A stretch of 64,000 nucleotides of DNA from an uncultured Clostridia bacterium (GTDB lineage Bacteria > Bacillota > Clostridia > Christensenellales > UBA1242), in the NCBI GenBank assembly GCA_944381145.1, contig CALWJZ010000001.1, positions 1-64,000 of the forward strand, in the 5' to 3' direction. The notes below the pieces were generated by a model. The model searched no databases. It was given only the letters and a program-made list of their open reading frames with translations, and was not told the DNA's origin. How positions within the stretch are numbered: position 1 is the stretch's first letter; each line of letters begins with the position of its first letter. Shown here piece by piece: positions 53,458 through 62,238 of the stretch. The translations under genes were made by a program, and so were the position numbers.

Positions 53458-54586
53458 ATTTATAAGATTTTTATTAATAATTTTGATTATTAATTTGATT
53501 ATATCTAACTTTGTTTTTGAAAATACAATTATTATTGCAAAAGAAATTGGAACTTCTGCAAAAGGAATGGTTGTACTAGAAGGAAATACAAATACAGTGC
53601 TATACAATTACAATGAAAATGCACAATTACCAATGGCAAGTACAACAAAAATAGTTACTGCGATATTAGCAATAGAAAATTGTGATAATTTAGATGAAAA
53701 ATTTGTAGTAAGCGAAAAATCAATAGGTATAGAAGGTACAAGCATATATTTAAAAAGTGGTGAAAAATTATCTATGCGTGAACTTTTATATGGCTTAATT
53801 CTAGCTAGTGGAAATGATTGTGCTGTGGCGATAGCAGAATACTTTAATGGTGAAGAGAACTTTGTTAAAATGATGAATGAATTTGCTTTGTCATTAGGTC
53901 TAGAAAATACTCATTTTGCAAATCCTCATGGTCTTGATGCTGAAAATCATTACACATCAGCATATGATTTAGCAATAATGACTTCATATGCACTTAAAAA
54001 TGATATTTTTAGAGAAATTGTATCAACAGAAAGTATGGTTATAGAAAAAACAGATTTTTATCAGGCTAGATATTTAAAACATAAAAATAAATTAATGTTT
54101 ATTGACGACAATTGCATTGGTGTAAAAACTGGATTTACAGATAATGCAGGAAGATGTTTGGTTAATGCATATGAAAAGAATGGAATGCAAATAATCTCAG
54201 TAGTTTTGAATTGTCAACCAATGTTTGAAGAATGTGATAGGCTAACAAAATTAGCTCTAGATAATTATATGATGAAAGAATTCATAAAACCATATAATTT
54301 TGTTAGCAATATTGCAATAGAAGATAGTGAAAAATCTGAACTAGGAATTATAACTGTAAAAGGATTTTCTTTGCCAATATTAAAAAATGAAGAAACAAAT
54401 TATGATGTTAAATATATTATTCCTGAGAAATTAACTGCTCCAATACAGCTTAATCAAGTTGTTGGTCAAGTTCAAGTTTTATATAATAATGAAGTTATTT
54501 TTGAAGATAATCTAATAACAATAGAAGATGCAAAAAATAATGATATGAAATATTTGTTTGATAGTATAATCGAAAAATGGTTTTAA
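53441..54586 (+). CDS. DacF-like D-alanyl-D-alanine carboxypeptidase
   Basis: About 381 residues. A signal peptide (FIRFLLIILIINLIISNFVF) precedes the penicillin-binding domain with the SxxK serine in MASTTKI, the SGN-type motif in LASGNDCAVAIAEYF and the KTG in GVKTGFTDNAGRC, then a C-terminal beta domain and an amphipathic end (MKYLFDSIIEKWF) for membrane attachment. It trims stem peptides, in DacF in the spore cortex. ATG 53441 (or 53444) is chosen because AAAAGGA lies eight bases before; the ATG at 53420 has none. It is coupled to ytfJ. Confidence 0.9.
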   Translation: MMKKIKFIRFLLIILIINLIISNFVFENTIIIAKEIGTSAKGMVVLEGNTNTVLYNYNENAQLPMASTTKIVTAILAIENCDNLDEKFVVSEKSIGIEGTSIYLKSGEKLSMRELLYGLILASGNDCAVAIAEYFNGEENFVKMMNEFALSLGLENTHFANPHGLDAENHYTSAYDLAIMTSYALKNDIFREIVSTESMVIEKTDFYQARYLKHKNKLMFIDDNCIGVKTGFTDNAGRCLVNAYEKNGMQIISVVLNCQPMFEECDRLTKLALDNYMMKEFIKPYNFVSNIAIEDSEKSELGIITVKGFSLPILKNEETNYDVKYIIPEKLTAPIQLNQVVGQVQVLYNNEVIFEDNLITIEDAKNNDMKYLFDSIIEKWF

Positions 54587-54588
54587 TT

Positions 54589-54624
54589 AAAAATAGTAAT
54601 TAGGTTTTCTAATTACTATTTTTA
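54589..54624 (+). terminator. Terminator
   Basis: AAATAGTAATTA/TAATTACTATTT stem with a seven-base loop and T run, after the carboxypeptidase gene. Confidence 0.85.
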
Positions 54625-54669
54625 ATTTGATTATTTTATACAAAAATAGTAAAATACTATAGGTGTTAT

Positions 54670-55374
54670 ATGAGAATAAATAAATATTTAGCTTCTTGTG
54701 AATTAGGGAGTAGAAGAAAAGTTGAAGATCTTATAAAAAATAATAAAATAAAAGTTAATAATCAGATTATAAATGATATGTCATATGATATCAAAAATAC
54801 TGATATTGTTGAATATAATAATACTATTATTAGACCTCAACTAAACAAAATTTATTTAATGTTAAATAAGCCTAAGTGTTATATAACTTCACTAAAAGAC
54901 AATCAAAATAGAAAAGTTGTCATGGATTTATTAAAAGGTGTAAAAGAAAAAGTTTTCCCTGTAGGACGACTTGATTATAATACACAAGGGTTATTACTTT
55001 TGACTAATGATGGAGAATGGGCAAATAACATTACGCATCCGTCAAAACATATTGAAAAAACTTATGAAGTAAAATTAAAAGTTTTATTGACTAATAATCA
55101 ATTAAAAATGATTAGGTTAGGAATTAAATATGGTAATATTAAATATTTACCAGCTACAATTAAGTTAAAATCAATTGAAGATAATTTTTATATTTATGAA
55201 ATAACTATTTTTGAAGGTAAAAATAGAGAAATAAGAAAAATTTTTGAAACTTTAAAAGTCAAAATATATTCATTAAAGCGTATTGCAATTGGAAATCTTA
55301 AACTTGGTGACTTAAAAGAAGGAAAATATAGATATTTGACACAAGAAGAAATAAACTTTATTTGGGAGAAATAA
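54670..55374 (+). CDS. rluB: RluB/RsuA-family rRNA pseudouridine synthase
   Basis: 234 residues. S4 domain (RINKYLASCELGSRRKVEDLI) then the catalytic GRLDYNTQGLLLLTNDGEW with the aspartate, and EGKNREIRKIFE near the end. It isomerises uridine in 23S rRNA (RluB) or 16S rRNA (RsuA); Firmicutes members in this position, ahead of cmk, are RluB. TGTTATATG gives no clear ribosome site. Three bases separate it from cmk. The usual order scpA-scpB-...-rluB-cmk-plsC is conserved. Confidence 0.9.
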   Translation: MRINKYLASCELGSRRKVEDLIKNNKIKVNNQIINDMSYDIKNTDIVEYNNTIIRPQLNKIYLMLNKPKCYITSLKDNQNRKVVMDLLKGVKEKVFPVGRLDYNTQGLLLLTNDGEWANNITHPSKHIEKTYEVKLKVLLTNNQLKMIRLGIKYGNIKYLPATIKLKSIEDNFYIYEITIFEGKNREIRKIFETLKVKIYSLKRIAIGNLKLGDLKEGKYRYLTQEEINFIWEK

Positions 55375-55377
55375 ATT

Positions 55378-56043
55378 ATGTTAACAATTGCTGTAGATGG
55401 GTATTCTTCATCTGGGAAAGGAATAGTTTGCACTAAATTAGCAAACAAGTTAGGTATAATTCATTTTGATACAGGTGCAATTTATAGAGCTATAGGCTTA
55501 TATGTATATCAAAATGAAATTAATCCATATGACAAAGATGCTGTTGAGTCTTGTTTAAATCAAATACATATTGATTTGAAGCATAATAATGGAGAACAAA
55601 TAACTATTTTGAATAATGTAAATGTTTCAGATCAAATAAGAGCCAGTGAAATAAGCGATATTTGTTCCATAACTAGTACATATCCTAAGGTTAGAGAGTT
55701 TGTATTAAATATTCAAAGATCCAGTGCAAAAAAATTTGATTTAATTATGGAAGGTAGATCTATAACTTCACATGTTTTGCCTAATGCTAATTTTAAATTT
55801 TTTTTAGATGCTAGTTTAGATGTTAGGGCACAGCGAAGGTATTTAGATTTAGTTAAAAAGGGAGAAAATATAACTTTAGAAGATGTCAAAAAAGATTTAA
55901 AAGAAAGAGATAGGCGAGATATCGAAAGAGATATTTCTCCATTGATTTTAACAGAAGGAACTTATTACATTGATAATTCAAACATGACAATTGATGAAGA
56001 GGTTGATTTAATATATAGGACTATAAAAGGAGAAAATAAATAA
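55378..56043 (+). CDS. cmk: Cytidylate kinase
   Basis: 221 residues. P-loop AVDGYSSSGKGIVCTKLA, then DTGAIYRAI, MEGRSITSHVLPNA (GRD-like) and KERDRRDIERDISPL. It phosphorylates CMP/dCMP. The P-loop has S-S-S-G-K instead of the common S-G-K-S, a small change. GGGAGAA site overlaps the rluB end. Stop overlaps the plsC start (TAATG). Confidence 0.95.
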   Translation: MLTIAVDGYSSSGKGIVCTKLANKLGIIHFDTGAIYRAIGLYVYQNEINPYDKDAVESCLNQIHIDLKHNNGEQITILNNVNVSDQIRASEISDICSITSTYPKVREFVLNIQRSSAKKFDLIMEGRSITSHVLPNANFKFFLDASLDVRAQRRYLDLVKKGENITLEDVKKDLKERDRRDIERDISPLILTEGTYYIDNSNMTIDEEVDLIYRTIKGENK

Positions 56044-56693
56044 TGCTACTATGGCTAATTATTATCATCTTGTCACCATTTTTATTTTTGATTTTGCCAA
56101 CTAGAGTAATAGGGAAAAAATATTTAAAAAAAATAAAAAATACATCTGCTATTATTTGTGCTAATCATCAAACAATGAATGATCCAATAATTTTTAAATA
56201 CAGAATTGATCCAAATTTAAAAATTATGGCAAAAGATTCATTGTTTAAAAATAAATTTATTTCATGGTTTTTAAAAAAGTTAGGTGCTTATCCTGTAAAT
56301 AGGGGAGGAAATGATATAACTGCTGTAAAAACAACTTTGAAATATTTAAAAAATAATAAAAAAGTTTTAATTTTTCCAGAAGGTACAAGAATAAAAAATA
56401 ATGAAAATGTTCAATTAAAAAATGGTGTCGTTTTATTTGCACTTAAAACTAATTGTTATGTGGTTCCATGTATTTTTAGAAAAATAACAAATCCATTTGT
56501 ATTCAATACATTACTGATTAGCAAACCATTTAAATTTTCTGAAATGGAAGAATTTAAAAATAAAAGTATAGACAAAGATTTATTAGAAAAAGCTTCAAAA
56601 ATTTTGCAAGGGAAATTACAATTTTTAAAGACAATTTCTATAAAAGAATATAAATCTATGTTAAAAAATGATGTAAGTAATAATATTATTTAA
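56043..56693 (+). CDS. plsC: PlsC-type 1-acyl-glycerol-3-phosphate acyltransferase
   Basis: 216 residues. N-terminal helix (LLWLIIIILSPFLFLILP), catalytic NHQTMNDPI (Hx4D), FPEGTRI and VVPCIFRK. It makes phosphatidic acid from lysophosphatidate. In other Clostridia ispH and a ribosomal S1-like gene follow; neither is present here and a terminator comes next. Confidence 0.93.
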   Translation: MLLWLIIIILSPFLFLILPTRVIGKKYLKKIKNTSAIICANHQTMNDPIIFKYRIDPNLKIMAKDSLFKNKFISWFLKKLGAYPVNRGGNDITAVKTTLKYLKNNKKVLIFPEGTRIKNNENVQLKNGVVLFALKTNCYVVPCIFRKITNPFVFNTLLISKPFKFSEMEEFKNKSIDKDLLEKASKILQGKLQFLKTISIKEYKSMLKNDVSNNII

Positions 56694-56785
56694 AATAATG
56701 AATCTTTAATTTTATTTTAATAAAACAAAAATAAATAAAATTATGAATTAAAAAAAGATTGTTTGGCTATTGATTTTAAGCAAAT

Positions 56786-56828
56786 AAAAAAAGGAACTTT
56801 GCTATTTTGTAGAGTTCCTTTTTTTGTT
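56786..56828 (+). terminator. Terminator after plsC
   Basis: AAAAAAAGGAACT/AGTTCCTTTTTTT stem with a 14-base loop. Between it and the tRNA terminator at 56937 I see only AT-rich sequence. Confidence 0.8.
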
Positions 56829-56936
56829 TTATTTTGCAAATTTCAAAAAATTAATACTCATGTTTTTTATTAAATAAAAACAATTTTATTAATCAAAATA
56901 ATAATTTATTAACAATAATCAATAATATAAATAAAC

Positions 56937-56966
56937 AAAAAAAAGACTTTATTCAAGTCTTTTTTG
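56937..56966 (-). terminator. Terminator of the second tRNA operon
   Basis: AAAAAAGACT-TTATTCA-AGTCTTTTTT; on the minus strand it directly follows tRNA-Tyr. Confidence 0.85.
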
Positions 56967-57049
56967 GTGGAAGGGGATGGATTCGAACCATCGAAGTCTG
57001 AGACGACGGATTTACAGTCCGTTGCATTTGGCCGCTCTGCAACCCTTCC
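56965..57049 (-). tRNA. tRNA-Tyr(GTA)
   Basis: 85 bases. Acceptor GGAAGGG/CCCTTCC, anticodon loop CTGTAAA (GTA), long variable arm expected for tyrosine, CCA encoded. Confidence 0.95.
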
Positions 57050-57052
57050 AAA

Positions 57053-57127
57053 TGGAGCTGGTGATAGGAATCGAACCTACAACCTGCTGATTACAAGTCA
57101 GCTGCTCTACCGTTGAGCCACACCAGC
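57053..57127 (-). tRNA. tRNA-Thr(TGT)
   Basis: 75 bases. Acceptor GCTGGTG/CACCAGC, anticodon loop CTTGTAA (TGT), CCA encoded. Confidence 0.95.
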
Positions 57128-57188
57128 ATATAAAGTTACTACTTAAATATTTCGGTATATATTGTAAATAGCAACATATAAAATTATA

Positions 57189-57264
57189 TGGTGCCTTGGG
57201 GCGGAATCGAACCACCGACACAAGGATTTTCAGTCCTCCGCTCTACCGACTGAGCTACCGAGGC
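57189..57264 (-). tRNA. tRNA-Phe(GAA)
   Basis: 76 bases. Acceptor GCCTCGG against CCAAGGC with one C-A mismatch at the fifth pair, anticodon loop CTGAAAA (GAA), T arm GGTTCGATTCC, CCA encoded. Confidence 0.93.
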
Positions 57265-57274
57265 ATACATATAA

Positions 57275-57351
57275 TGGCGACCTGGATGGGACTCGAACCC
57301 ACGACCTCTAGCGTGACAGGCTAGCGTTCTAACCAGCTGAACTACCAGGCC
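57275..57351 (-). tRNA. tRNA-Asp(GTC)
   Basis: 77 bases. Acceptor GGCCTGG against CCAGGTC with one C-T-side wobble, anticodon loop CTGTCAC (GTC), CCA encoded. Confidence 0.95.
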
Positions 57352-57386
57352 ACAATATGAAAATATAACATTGTTAAATAAAATTT

Positions 57387-57463
57387 TGGTGGGCCTTCAG
57401 GGACTTGAACCCCGGACAAACCGGTTATGAGCCGGTTGCTCTAACCAACTGAGCTAAAGGCCC
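57387..57463 (-). tRNA. tRNA-Met(CAT), elongator
   Basis: 77 bases. Acceptor GGGCCTT/AAGGCCC, anticodon loop CTCATAA. The stem ACCGG/CCGGT and fully paired acceptor match clostridial elongator Met; the initiator signature (unpaired first base, three G-C pairs) is absent. A tRNA-Ile2 with modified C34 is less likely. Confidence 0.9.
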
Positions 57464-57482
57464 AAAAATTTAAATAACAATA

Positions 57483-57559
57483 TGGTCGGGGTGAAGAGAC
57501 TCGAACTCCCGGCCCCTTGATCCCAAATCAAGTGCGCTACCAAACTGCGCTACACCCCG
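57483..57559 (-). tRNA. tRNA-Pro(TGG)
   Basis: 77 bases. Acceptor CGGGGTG/CACCCCG, anticodon loop TTTGGGA (TGG), CCA encoded. First gene of the operon Pro, Met, Asp, Phe, Thr, Tyr. Confidence 0.95.
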
Positions 57560-57585
57560 ATAAATATTTCAATCGTGACAAAGTA

Positions 57586-57614
57586 ATTCTACTATATATT
57601 TAAATTAATGTCAA
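57586..57614 (-). promoter_or_regulatory. Promoter of the second tRNA operon
   Basis: On the minus strand TTGACA, 17-base spacer, TAGAAT, ending 27 bases before tRNA-Pro. Confidence 0.7.
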
Positions 57615-57752
57615 GAATTTTATTTAAAAAATTTAATTAAATTTGATATTTAACTTTCAACAAAAAATACTTTTTTGTGACTAAACTTTTGAATTTTTTC
57701 AAAGCATATAGTGATAAACTAAAAACAAATATTGTAGATATGGGAGGAGGAA

Positions 57753-58061
57753 ATGGAAGTAAAAATTAAGTTAATAGATAATACATTATATATTATGCTA
57801 ATTGGTGAATTAGATGATTGTAGTGCAAATTACACTCGAGATATTTTAGATGAAGCTCTAAAAAAATATTCCTTTGATAATGTCGTATTTGAACTGTCAC
57901 AACTTGAATTTATGGATAGTACAGGGATAGGCGTTTTGATTGGACGTTATAAAAATTTAAAAAATAAATGTAAAAATATTTATATCAGTAACCCAACAAA
58001 AACTATTGAGAAAATATTTAAAATGTCGGGAATTTTTGAAATTATGCCAAAAATATCTTAA
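57753..58061 (+). CDS. spoIIAA: SpoIIAA, anti-anti-sigma factor
   Basis: 102 residues. STAS domain with the phosphorylated serine in FMDSTGIGVLIGRYK (Ser56). Dephosphorylated SpoIIAA releases sigma-F from SpoIIAB in the forespore. GGGAGGAGG site nine bases before the ATG. First gene of spoIIAA-spoIIAB-sigF; in Bacillus dacF precedes it, here the DacF-like gene is 3 kb away. Confidence 0.96.
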   Translation: MEVKIKLIDNTLYIMLIGELDDCSANYTRDILDEALKKYSFDNVVFELSQLEFMDSTGIGVLIGRYKNLKNKCKNIYISNPTKTIEKIFKMSGIFEIMPKIS

Positions 58062-58076
58062 ATGGAGAGAATTATT

Positions 58077-58502
58077 ATGAATTATAAAAATAAAATGAAT
58101 TTAAAGTTTCTAGGAGTTAGTGAAAATGAAAGTTTTGCAAGACTTGCAGTTGCAAGTTTTTGTTCAAATATTGGTTTAAGTTTAGAAGATTTAAGCGATA
58201 TAAAAACAGCAGTTAGTGAAGCTGTAACAAATTGTATAGTTCATGCATATTATGACAAACTGGGAGAAATTGAAATAAATTGTGTAATAACTGATTCTTA
58301 TATTCAAATTGATATTATTGATAATGGTGTAGGAATTGAAAATGTACAAGAAGCAATAAAACCATTTTTTACAACAAAGCCAGACAAAGAACGTAGTGGA
58401 ATGGGATTTACAGTAATGGAAGGTTTTATGGATAAAATGATTGTAAAATCGGAAATAAATAAAGGAACTAAAGTTACACTTATAAAAAATTTAAAGAAGT
58501 AA
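58077..58502 (+). CDS. spoIIAB: SpoIIAB, anti-sigma-F factor and serine kinase
   Basis: 141 residues. GHKL kinase fold: N box ISEAVTNCIVHAYY reads AVSEAVTNCIVHAYYD, G1 IIDNGVGIENV, G2 ERSGMGFTVM. It binds and silences sigma-F and phosphorylates SpoIIAA. GGAGAG at 58065 is well spaced for ATG 58077; the ATG at 58062 would leave no site. Confidence 0.96.
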   Translation: MNYKNKMNLKFLGVSENESFARLAVASFCSNIGLSLEDLSDIKTAVSEAVTNCIVHAYYDKLGEIEINCVITDSYIQIDIIDNGVGIENVQEAIKPFFTTKPDKERSGMGFTVMEGFMDKMIVKSEINKGTKVTLIKNLKK

Positions 58503-58513
58503 AAGGAGAGTTT

Positions 58514-59236
58514 ATGTTAGACATCAAAACCACAAATAGTCTAATAAATCTCGCTAAAAATGGTGATGAGAAAGCCAAAGAAACACTAATAATTCAAAAT
58601 TCTCCTTTGATTAAAAGCGTAATAAAAAAATATTTAAATAAAGGTATAGAATTCGAAGATTTATTTCAACTTGGTAGTTTGGGATTTTTGAAAGCAATTA
58701 ATAATTTTGATGAATCTTTTGGAGTGAAGTTTTCAACATATGCTGTTCCAATGATTTCGGGAGAAATAAAAAGATTTATAAGAGATAATGGAATAATAAA
58801 GGTATCTCGAAGCACAAAACAATTAAATATTCAAATAAACAAATTTATTGAAAATTATATTTCAACTAATCAAAAATCTCCAGAAATAGATATAATTGCA
58901 AAAGAATTTAATATTTCAGATGCTGAAGTTGTTTATGCAATGGATAGTTCGAGTAGGCCAATTTCGTTATATACTTTAGTTGGAGATGAAACCGGTAAAG
59001 AACAATATTTAATTGATAAAATTGAAGATGAAAAACCAATAGAAAAAGAAATGGATAAAGAATTGCTTTATAATATGATAAAGGATTTGCCAGCAAGAGA
59101 TAGAAAAATAATAATTCTAAGATACTTTAGAGATAAAACACAAAAAGAAATTGCAAGTGAATTAGGTGTTTCCCAAGTGCAGGTAAGTAGGCTAGAAAGT
59201 AAAATTTTAGAAAAATTAAAAGAAAAGTTAATATAA
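58514..59236 (+). CDS. sigF: Sigma-F, first forespore sigma factor
   Basis: 240 residues. Region 2 (GIEFEDLFQLGSLGFLKAINNFD, VKFSTYAVPMISGEIKRFIRDNG) and region 4 (LPARDRKIIILRYFRDKTQKEIASELGVSQVQVSRLE) as in sigma-F. It drives the first forespore regulon, including genes of the kind seen nearby (ytfJ, spoVA through sigma-G). AAAGGAG site. Ends at a bidirectional terminator. Confidence 0.96.
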   Translation: MLDIKTTNSLINLAKNGDEKAKETLIIQNSPLIKSVIKKYLNKGIEFEDLFQLGSLGFLKAINNFDESFGVKFSTYAVPMISGEIKRFIRDNGIIKVSRSTKQLNIQINKFIENYISTNQKSPEIDIIAKEFNISDAEVVYAMDSSSRPISLYTLVGDETGKEQYLIDKIEDEKPIEKEMDKELLYNMIKDLPARDRKIIILRYFRDKTQKEIASELGVSQVQVSRLESKILEKLKEKLI

Positions 59237-59270
59237 AAACCTATATTGTTTTCAATATAGGTTTTTTATA
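59237..59270. terminator. Bidirectional terminator between sigF and the lipoprotein gene
   Basis: AAAACCTATATTG-TTT-TCAATATAGGTTTT with A/T runs on both sides. Confidence 0.85.
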
Positions 59271-61659
59271 ATGAATTTATTCCGTTATTTACAGTTCCTC
59301 TATTTATGCTGTCAATAAGTGTATTATATTTATAAGTATTAACATTGTTATTTTTTTGATTTGTATTGTTTAAACCTGTGCTATTATAACCATTTGTATT
59401 GTTATAAAGTGAGCCATCGTTATCATATCTGTAATTGTTATTACCTAAATTATTATTATCTAAATTGTTTTGACTAATAATTGTATTGCTATAACCATTG
59501 TTATTAATGTTATTTTGATTGTTGTTAACAATATTATTGTTTTTTTGGTTATTAGTAATTGGATTAGAATTATCTACCATTTGAGGAGTATTGGTAGAAT
59601 TTGTTGAATTATTATCTAGAATGACTGTATCTGTCGTATTATCTGTGTTACTGCTTACAGTCTTGTTATCTTTATTTATTATATTTCCATCATCTAAAAC
59701 ATTAGAATTTTTATAAGTATTCAAATTATTGCTATTTGATTTATAAGTATCAATGTTTTTGAAAGTGTTTTTATCTTCACTTATATTTGATGATGCTTCC
59801 ACATTATTTAAAAAATTATTTAAATCATTAGCTTTATTTTCTATTTGATTAGTTTCATTATTGTTTATTTCAGAATCTGTTTGTTCATTTGTTATATTAT
59901 TAGAATCAATTAATTCATTATCGTTTGAATTAGTGTCAGTATCAATTATATTATCGCTAATATTTGATTTGTAATCAATATTTTCATTATTAGTGGTATT
60001 ATTATTTAAATCTTCTATTTCAATGATAGATGAATCGTTGTTTTGTGCATCTTGCAAAACATATTTAATTTGTTCAAGTGTTGCAATTGCATTTTCATGA
60101 TATGAAATTCTTGTATCAATTTGATTAAGAATCCTTAAATAATTGCTATTTGTAACATCAATACTTTGAGAAATACCAGTATTGGTAGAAGATATTTTAT
60201 TAATTTCATTAGTTAAGTTTCCGTTTGTATCTCTTAAATTATTGATAGTTGTTTTTATATCTTCAATATAATTTTGTAATGCAAGAACTTGATTACTATT
60301 AGGAACACAAGTTCCATTTAATACACAATTATTTAATTCTCTAGTTTCAGCAATGTTATCAAGAATTACTACTTTAAAATCAGCAAGTGTATTGTTTGCT
60401 TCAACAACATCGGCAGTCATTGTATATAATTTTTTTAATTTTTCTACATATCTATTTAAATTAGAATTTGCAGAATCAATATTAATTTCATTAATAAATC
60501 TAGGATTGTATTTCAAAGAATCAGGGAAAACAGTACTTTCTGAATAATAAATATATTGTATTCCACTAGGTGACATGTTGACATTTTCATTATTATTCGA
60601 TGAGCTATCTTGTTCATTAGCATTATCAGTATTGTCAGTTGAATTAGTATTATCTTCATTAGAAATATTATCATTATTTAAATTTTCATTATTAGAGCTA
60701 GTTTCATCATTATTTAAAATATCATCATTTATTTCATTGTCATTGGTATTTGCTTCTTCATTATCTTCGTTTATAATATTATTAGTTGAAGTATCATTTG
60801 TATTTATATCATCGTTATTATTTAAATTATCATCAATATTTATATTTTCATTATCATTTGGATTTATGTCACTATCACTTAACTTATTGTCATCAACATT
60901 TACAATATTGTTATCAATTAATAAATTGTTTGCAATATCGTTGCTGTTTCTATTAATTTGATTAATGTTTGAATTTTCATCAATTTTACTTTCTGATGAT
61001 AAAAATTCAACAGATAGTTCTTGATTGTTTGCTGATATTTTGTTTAATGCATTTTTTATATCTTCAGATAGATTATTGTTTGAGTTATTACTAATGCAAT
61101 TTGTTTTACAATTTAAACAATTGTTGTTTTCATCTAAAAATAATTTTTGATTGCAATTTACACAATTGCCGTTTGAGTCGCACATAATTGTTTGATTGCA
61201 ATTAGTGCATACATTGTTTTCATCACATATATATTTGTTATTACAAATTTTACAATTGCCATTCTTGTCACAGTATAATCTATTTATTAATTCATTTTTT
61301 AAAGCATTAGTTAAATCTTCTTTCAAGTTTATTTGTTCTAACTCAATTGTGGATTCATTTAAATCTTCATTATCAGTTTCGTTTGTTAATAAAATTTTTG
61401 CATTGCTTGCAAGAACATTTTTATATGTTTTATTTGGGGTTGGGACTTGAGTTGTGTTTAATGTTTTAATTGAATAGATATCATTATTAACTAAATATTC
61501 ATTGTCTATTGTGTCTAGTCTGTTTACTGTATTAAAAAGTAAATTAAGATTTTTATTTAAATCTTTGCTAGTTTGTATTGTTGCATTTGTTGAATTACAG
61601 CCAATTAATAATATACATATTAAAATTAAGCTTGTAATAATTATAAAAGTTTTTTTCAT
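59266..61659 (-). CDS. 797-residue Asn-rich lipoprotein with Cys-rich repeats
   Basis: Unrecognised. A lipoprotein signal (FIIITSLILICILLIGC, lipidated Cys21) is followed by a helical region. Residues about 130-188 contain four repeats of the type CDxNGNCxxCN (CDKNGNCKICN, CDENNVCTNCN, CDSNGNCVNCN, LDENNNCLNCK), the last lacking its first Cys. Then come a long Asn/Asp/Ser/Glu low-complexity stretch (about 190-350), a more ordinary folded helical segment (about 365-545) and a second Asn-rich tail to the end. The Cys spacing suggests rubredoxin-like or disulfide knots. It lies between sigF and spoVA and is divergent from spoVAC, so it may be a forespore or spore-membrane protein; that is inference. 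Fair GGAGATG-like site. Confidence 0.72.
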   Translation of the reverse strand: MKKTFIIITSLILICILLIGCNSTNATIQTSKDLNKNLNLLFNTVNRLDTIDNEYLVNNDIYSIKTLNTTQVPTPNKTYKNVLASNAKILLTNETDNEDLNESTIELEQINLKEDLTNALKNELINRLYCDKNGNCKICNNKYICDENNVCTNCNQTIMCDSNGNCVNCNQKLFLDENNNCLNCKTNCISNNSNNNLSEDIKNALNKISANNQELSVEFLSSESKIDENSNINQINRNSNDIANNLLIDNNIVNVDDNKLSDSDINPNDNENINIDDNLNNNDDINTNDTSTNNIINEDNEEANTNDNEINDDILNNDETSSNNENLNNDNISNEDNTNSTDNTDNANEQDSSSNNNENVNMSPSGIQYIYYSESTVFPDSLKYNPRFINEINIDSANSNLNRYVEKLKKLYTMTADVVEANNTLADFKVVILDNIAETRELNNCVLNGTCVPNSNQVLALQNYIEDIKTTINNLRDTNGNLTNEINKISSTNTGISQSIDVTNSNYLRILNQIDTRISYHENAIATLEQIKYVLQDAQNNDSSIIEIEDLNNNTTNNENIDYKSNISDNIIDTDTNSNDNELIDSNNITNEQTDSEINNNETNQIENKANDLNNFLNNVEASSNISEDKNTFKNIDTYKSNSNNLNTYKNSNVLDDGNIINKDNKTVSSNTDNTTDTVILDNNSTNSTNTPQMVDNSNPITNNQKNNNIVNNNQNNINNNGYSNTIISQNNLDNNNLGNNNYRYDNDGSLYNNTNGYNSTGLNNTNQKNNNVNTYKYNTLIDSINRGTVNNGINSL

Positions 61660-61779
61660 AATTCATCTCCACTTCTTTATTTTATTCTAGTTTGGATGAT
61701 ATTTTAAAAATTATTTATTTTTTTTGAATGTTTAAAAAATTTTTTTATGTAAATATTTATTAAATAATAGAGGTGATTT
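61660..61779. promoter_or_regulatory. Divergent control region of the lipoprotein and spoVA genes
   Basis: 120 bases serve both the lipoprotein gene (-) and spoVAC (+), so both promoters must lie here. I see only loose matches to forespore (sigma-G-like) promoters, for example TGAATG at about 61717, and would not assign exact boxes. Confidence 0.35.
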
Positions 61780-62226
61780 ATGAATTCTGTAGAAAGAAAT
61801 AAAAAATACAATCAATATGTAGAAAGTAAAAAACCTAATACAAAAAATTTTCCTACTTTAATTTATGCATACTTAGTAGGTGGATTTATTTGTATGATTG
61901 GACAAGGGATCCAAGACTTATTAATGAAAATATTTCCTGCAATGACCTTGGAAGTTGCAAGTGCTTGGATGTTAATAATATTAATTTTTATAGCAAGTTT
62001 TTTGACTGGTATAGGTTTATATGATAGAATTGGCGAATTTGCTGGAGGAGGATCAATTGTTCCAATTACGGGTTTTTCAAATTCAATAACAAGTTCAGCT
62101 ATGGAATTTAAAAAAGAGGGAATAATCTTTGGACTTTGTGTAAAAATGTTTTCTGTTGCTGGTCCAGTTATAGTTAATGGACTTGCAATATCTGTTGTTG
62201 TGGGATTAATTTATTTATTTTTATAG
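61780..62226 (+). CDS. spoVAC: SpoVAC, dipicolinic acid channel subunit
   Basis: 148 residues with about four membrane helices. LIYAYLVGGFICMIGQGIQDLL and FAGGGSIVPITGFSNSITSSAMEFKKEG are the family motifs. SpoVAC is thought to form the mechanosensitive channel through which Ca-dipicolinate enters and leaves the spore core. AGAGGTGATTT site. Followed by spoVAD at 12 bases. Confidence 0.95.
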   Translation: MNSVERNKKYNQYVESKKPNTKNFPTLIYAYLVGGFICMIGQGIQDLLMKIFPAMTLEVASAWMLIILIFIASFLTGIGLYDRIGEFAGGGSIVPITGFSNSITSSAMEFKKEGIIFGLCVKMFSVAGPVIVNGLAISVVVGLIYLFL

Positions 62227-62238
62227 TAAGGAGAAATT

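Noticed and set aside
60575-60961. 128-codon frame antisense to the Asn-rich tract
   Set aside because: Leu/Ser-rich complement of AAT/GAT repeats, no ribosome site, no conserved features.
59500-60990. Repetitive AAT/GAT tracts as a possible CRISPR or satellite array
   Set aside because: They encode Asn/Asp/Ser stretches in one continuous frame and have no unit of fixed length or spacers. No CRISPR array or cas gene was seen in the window.
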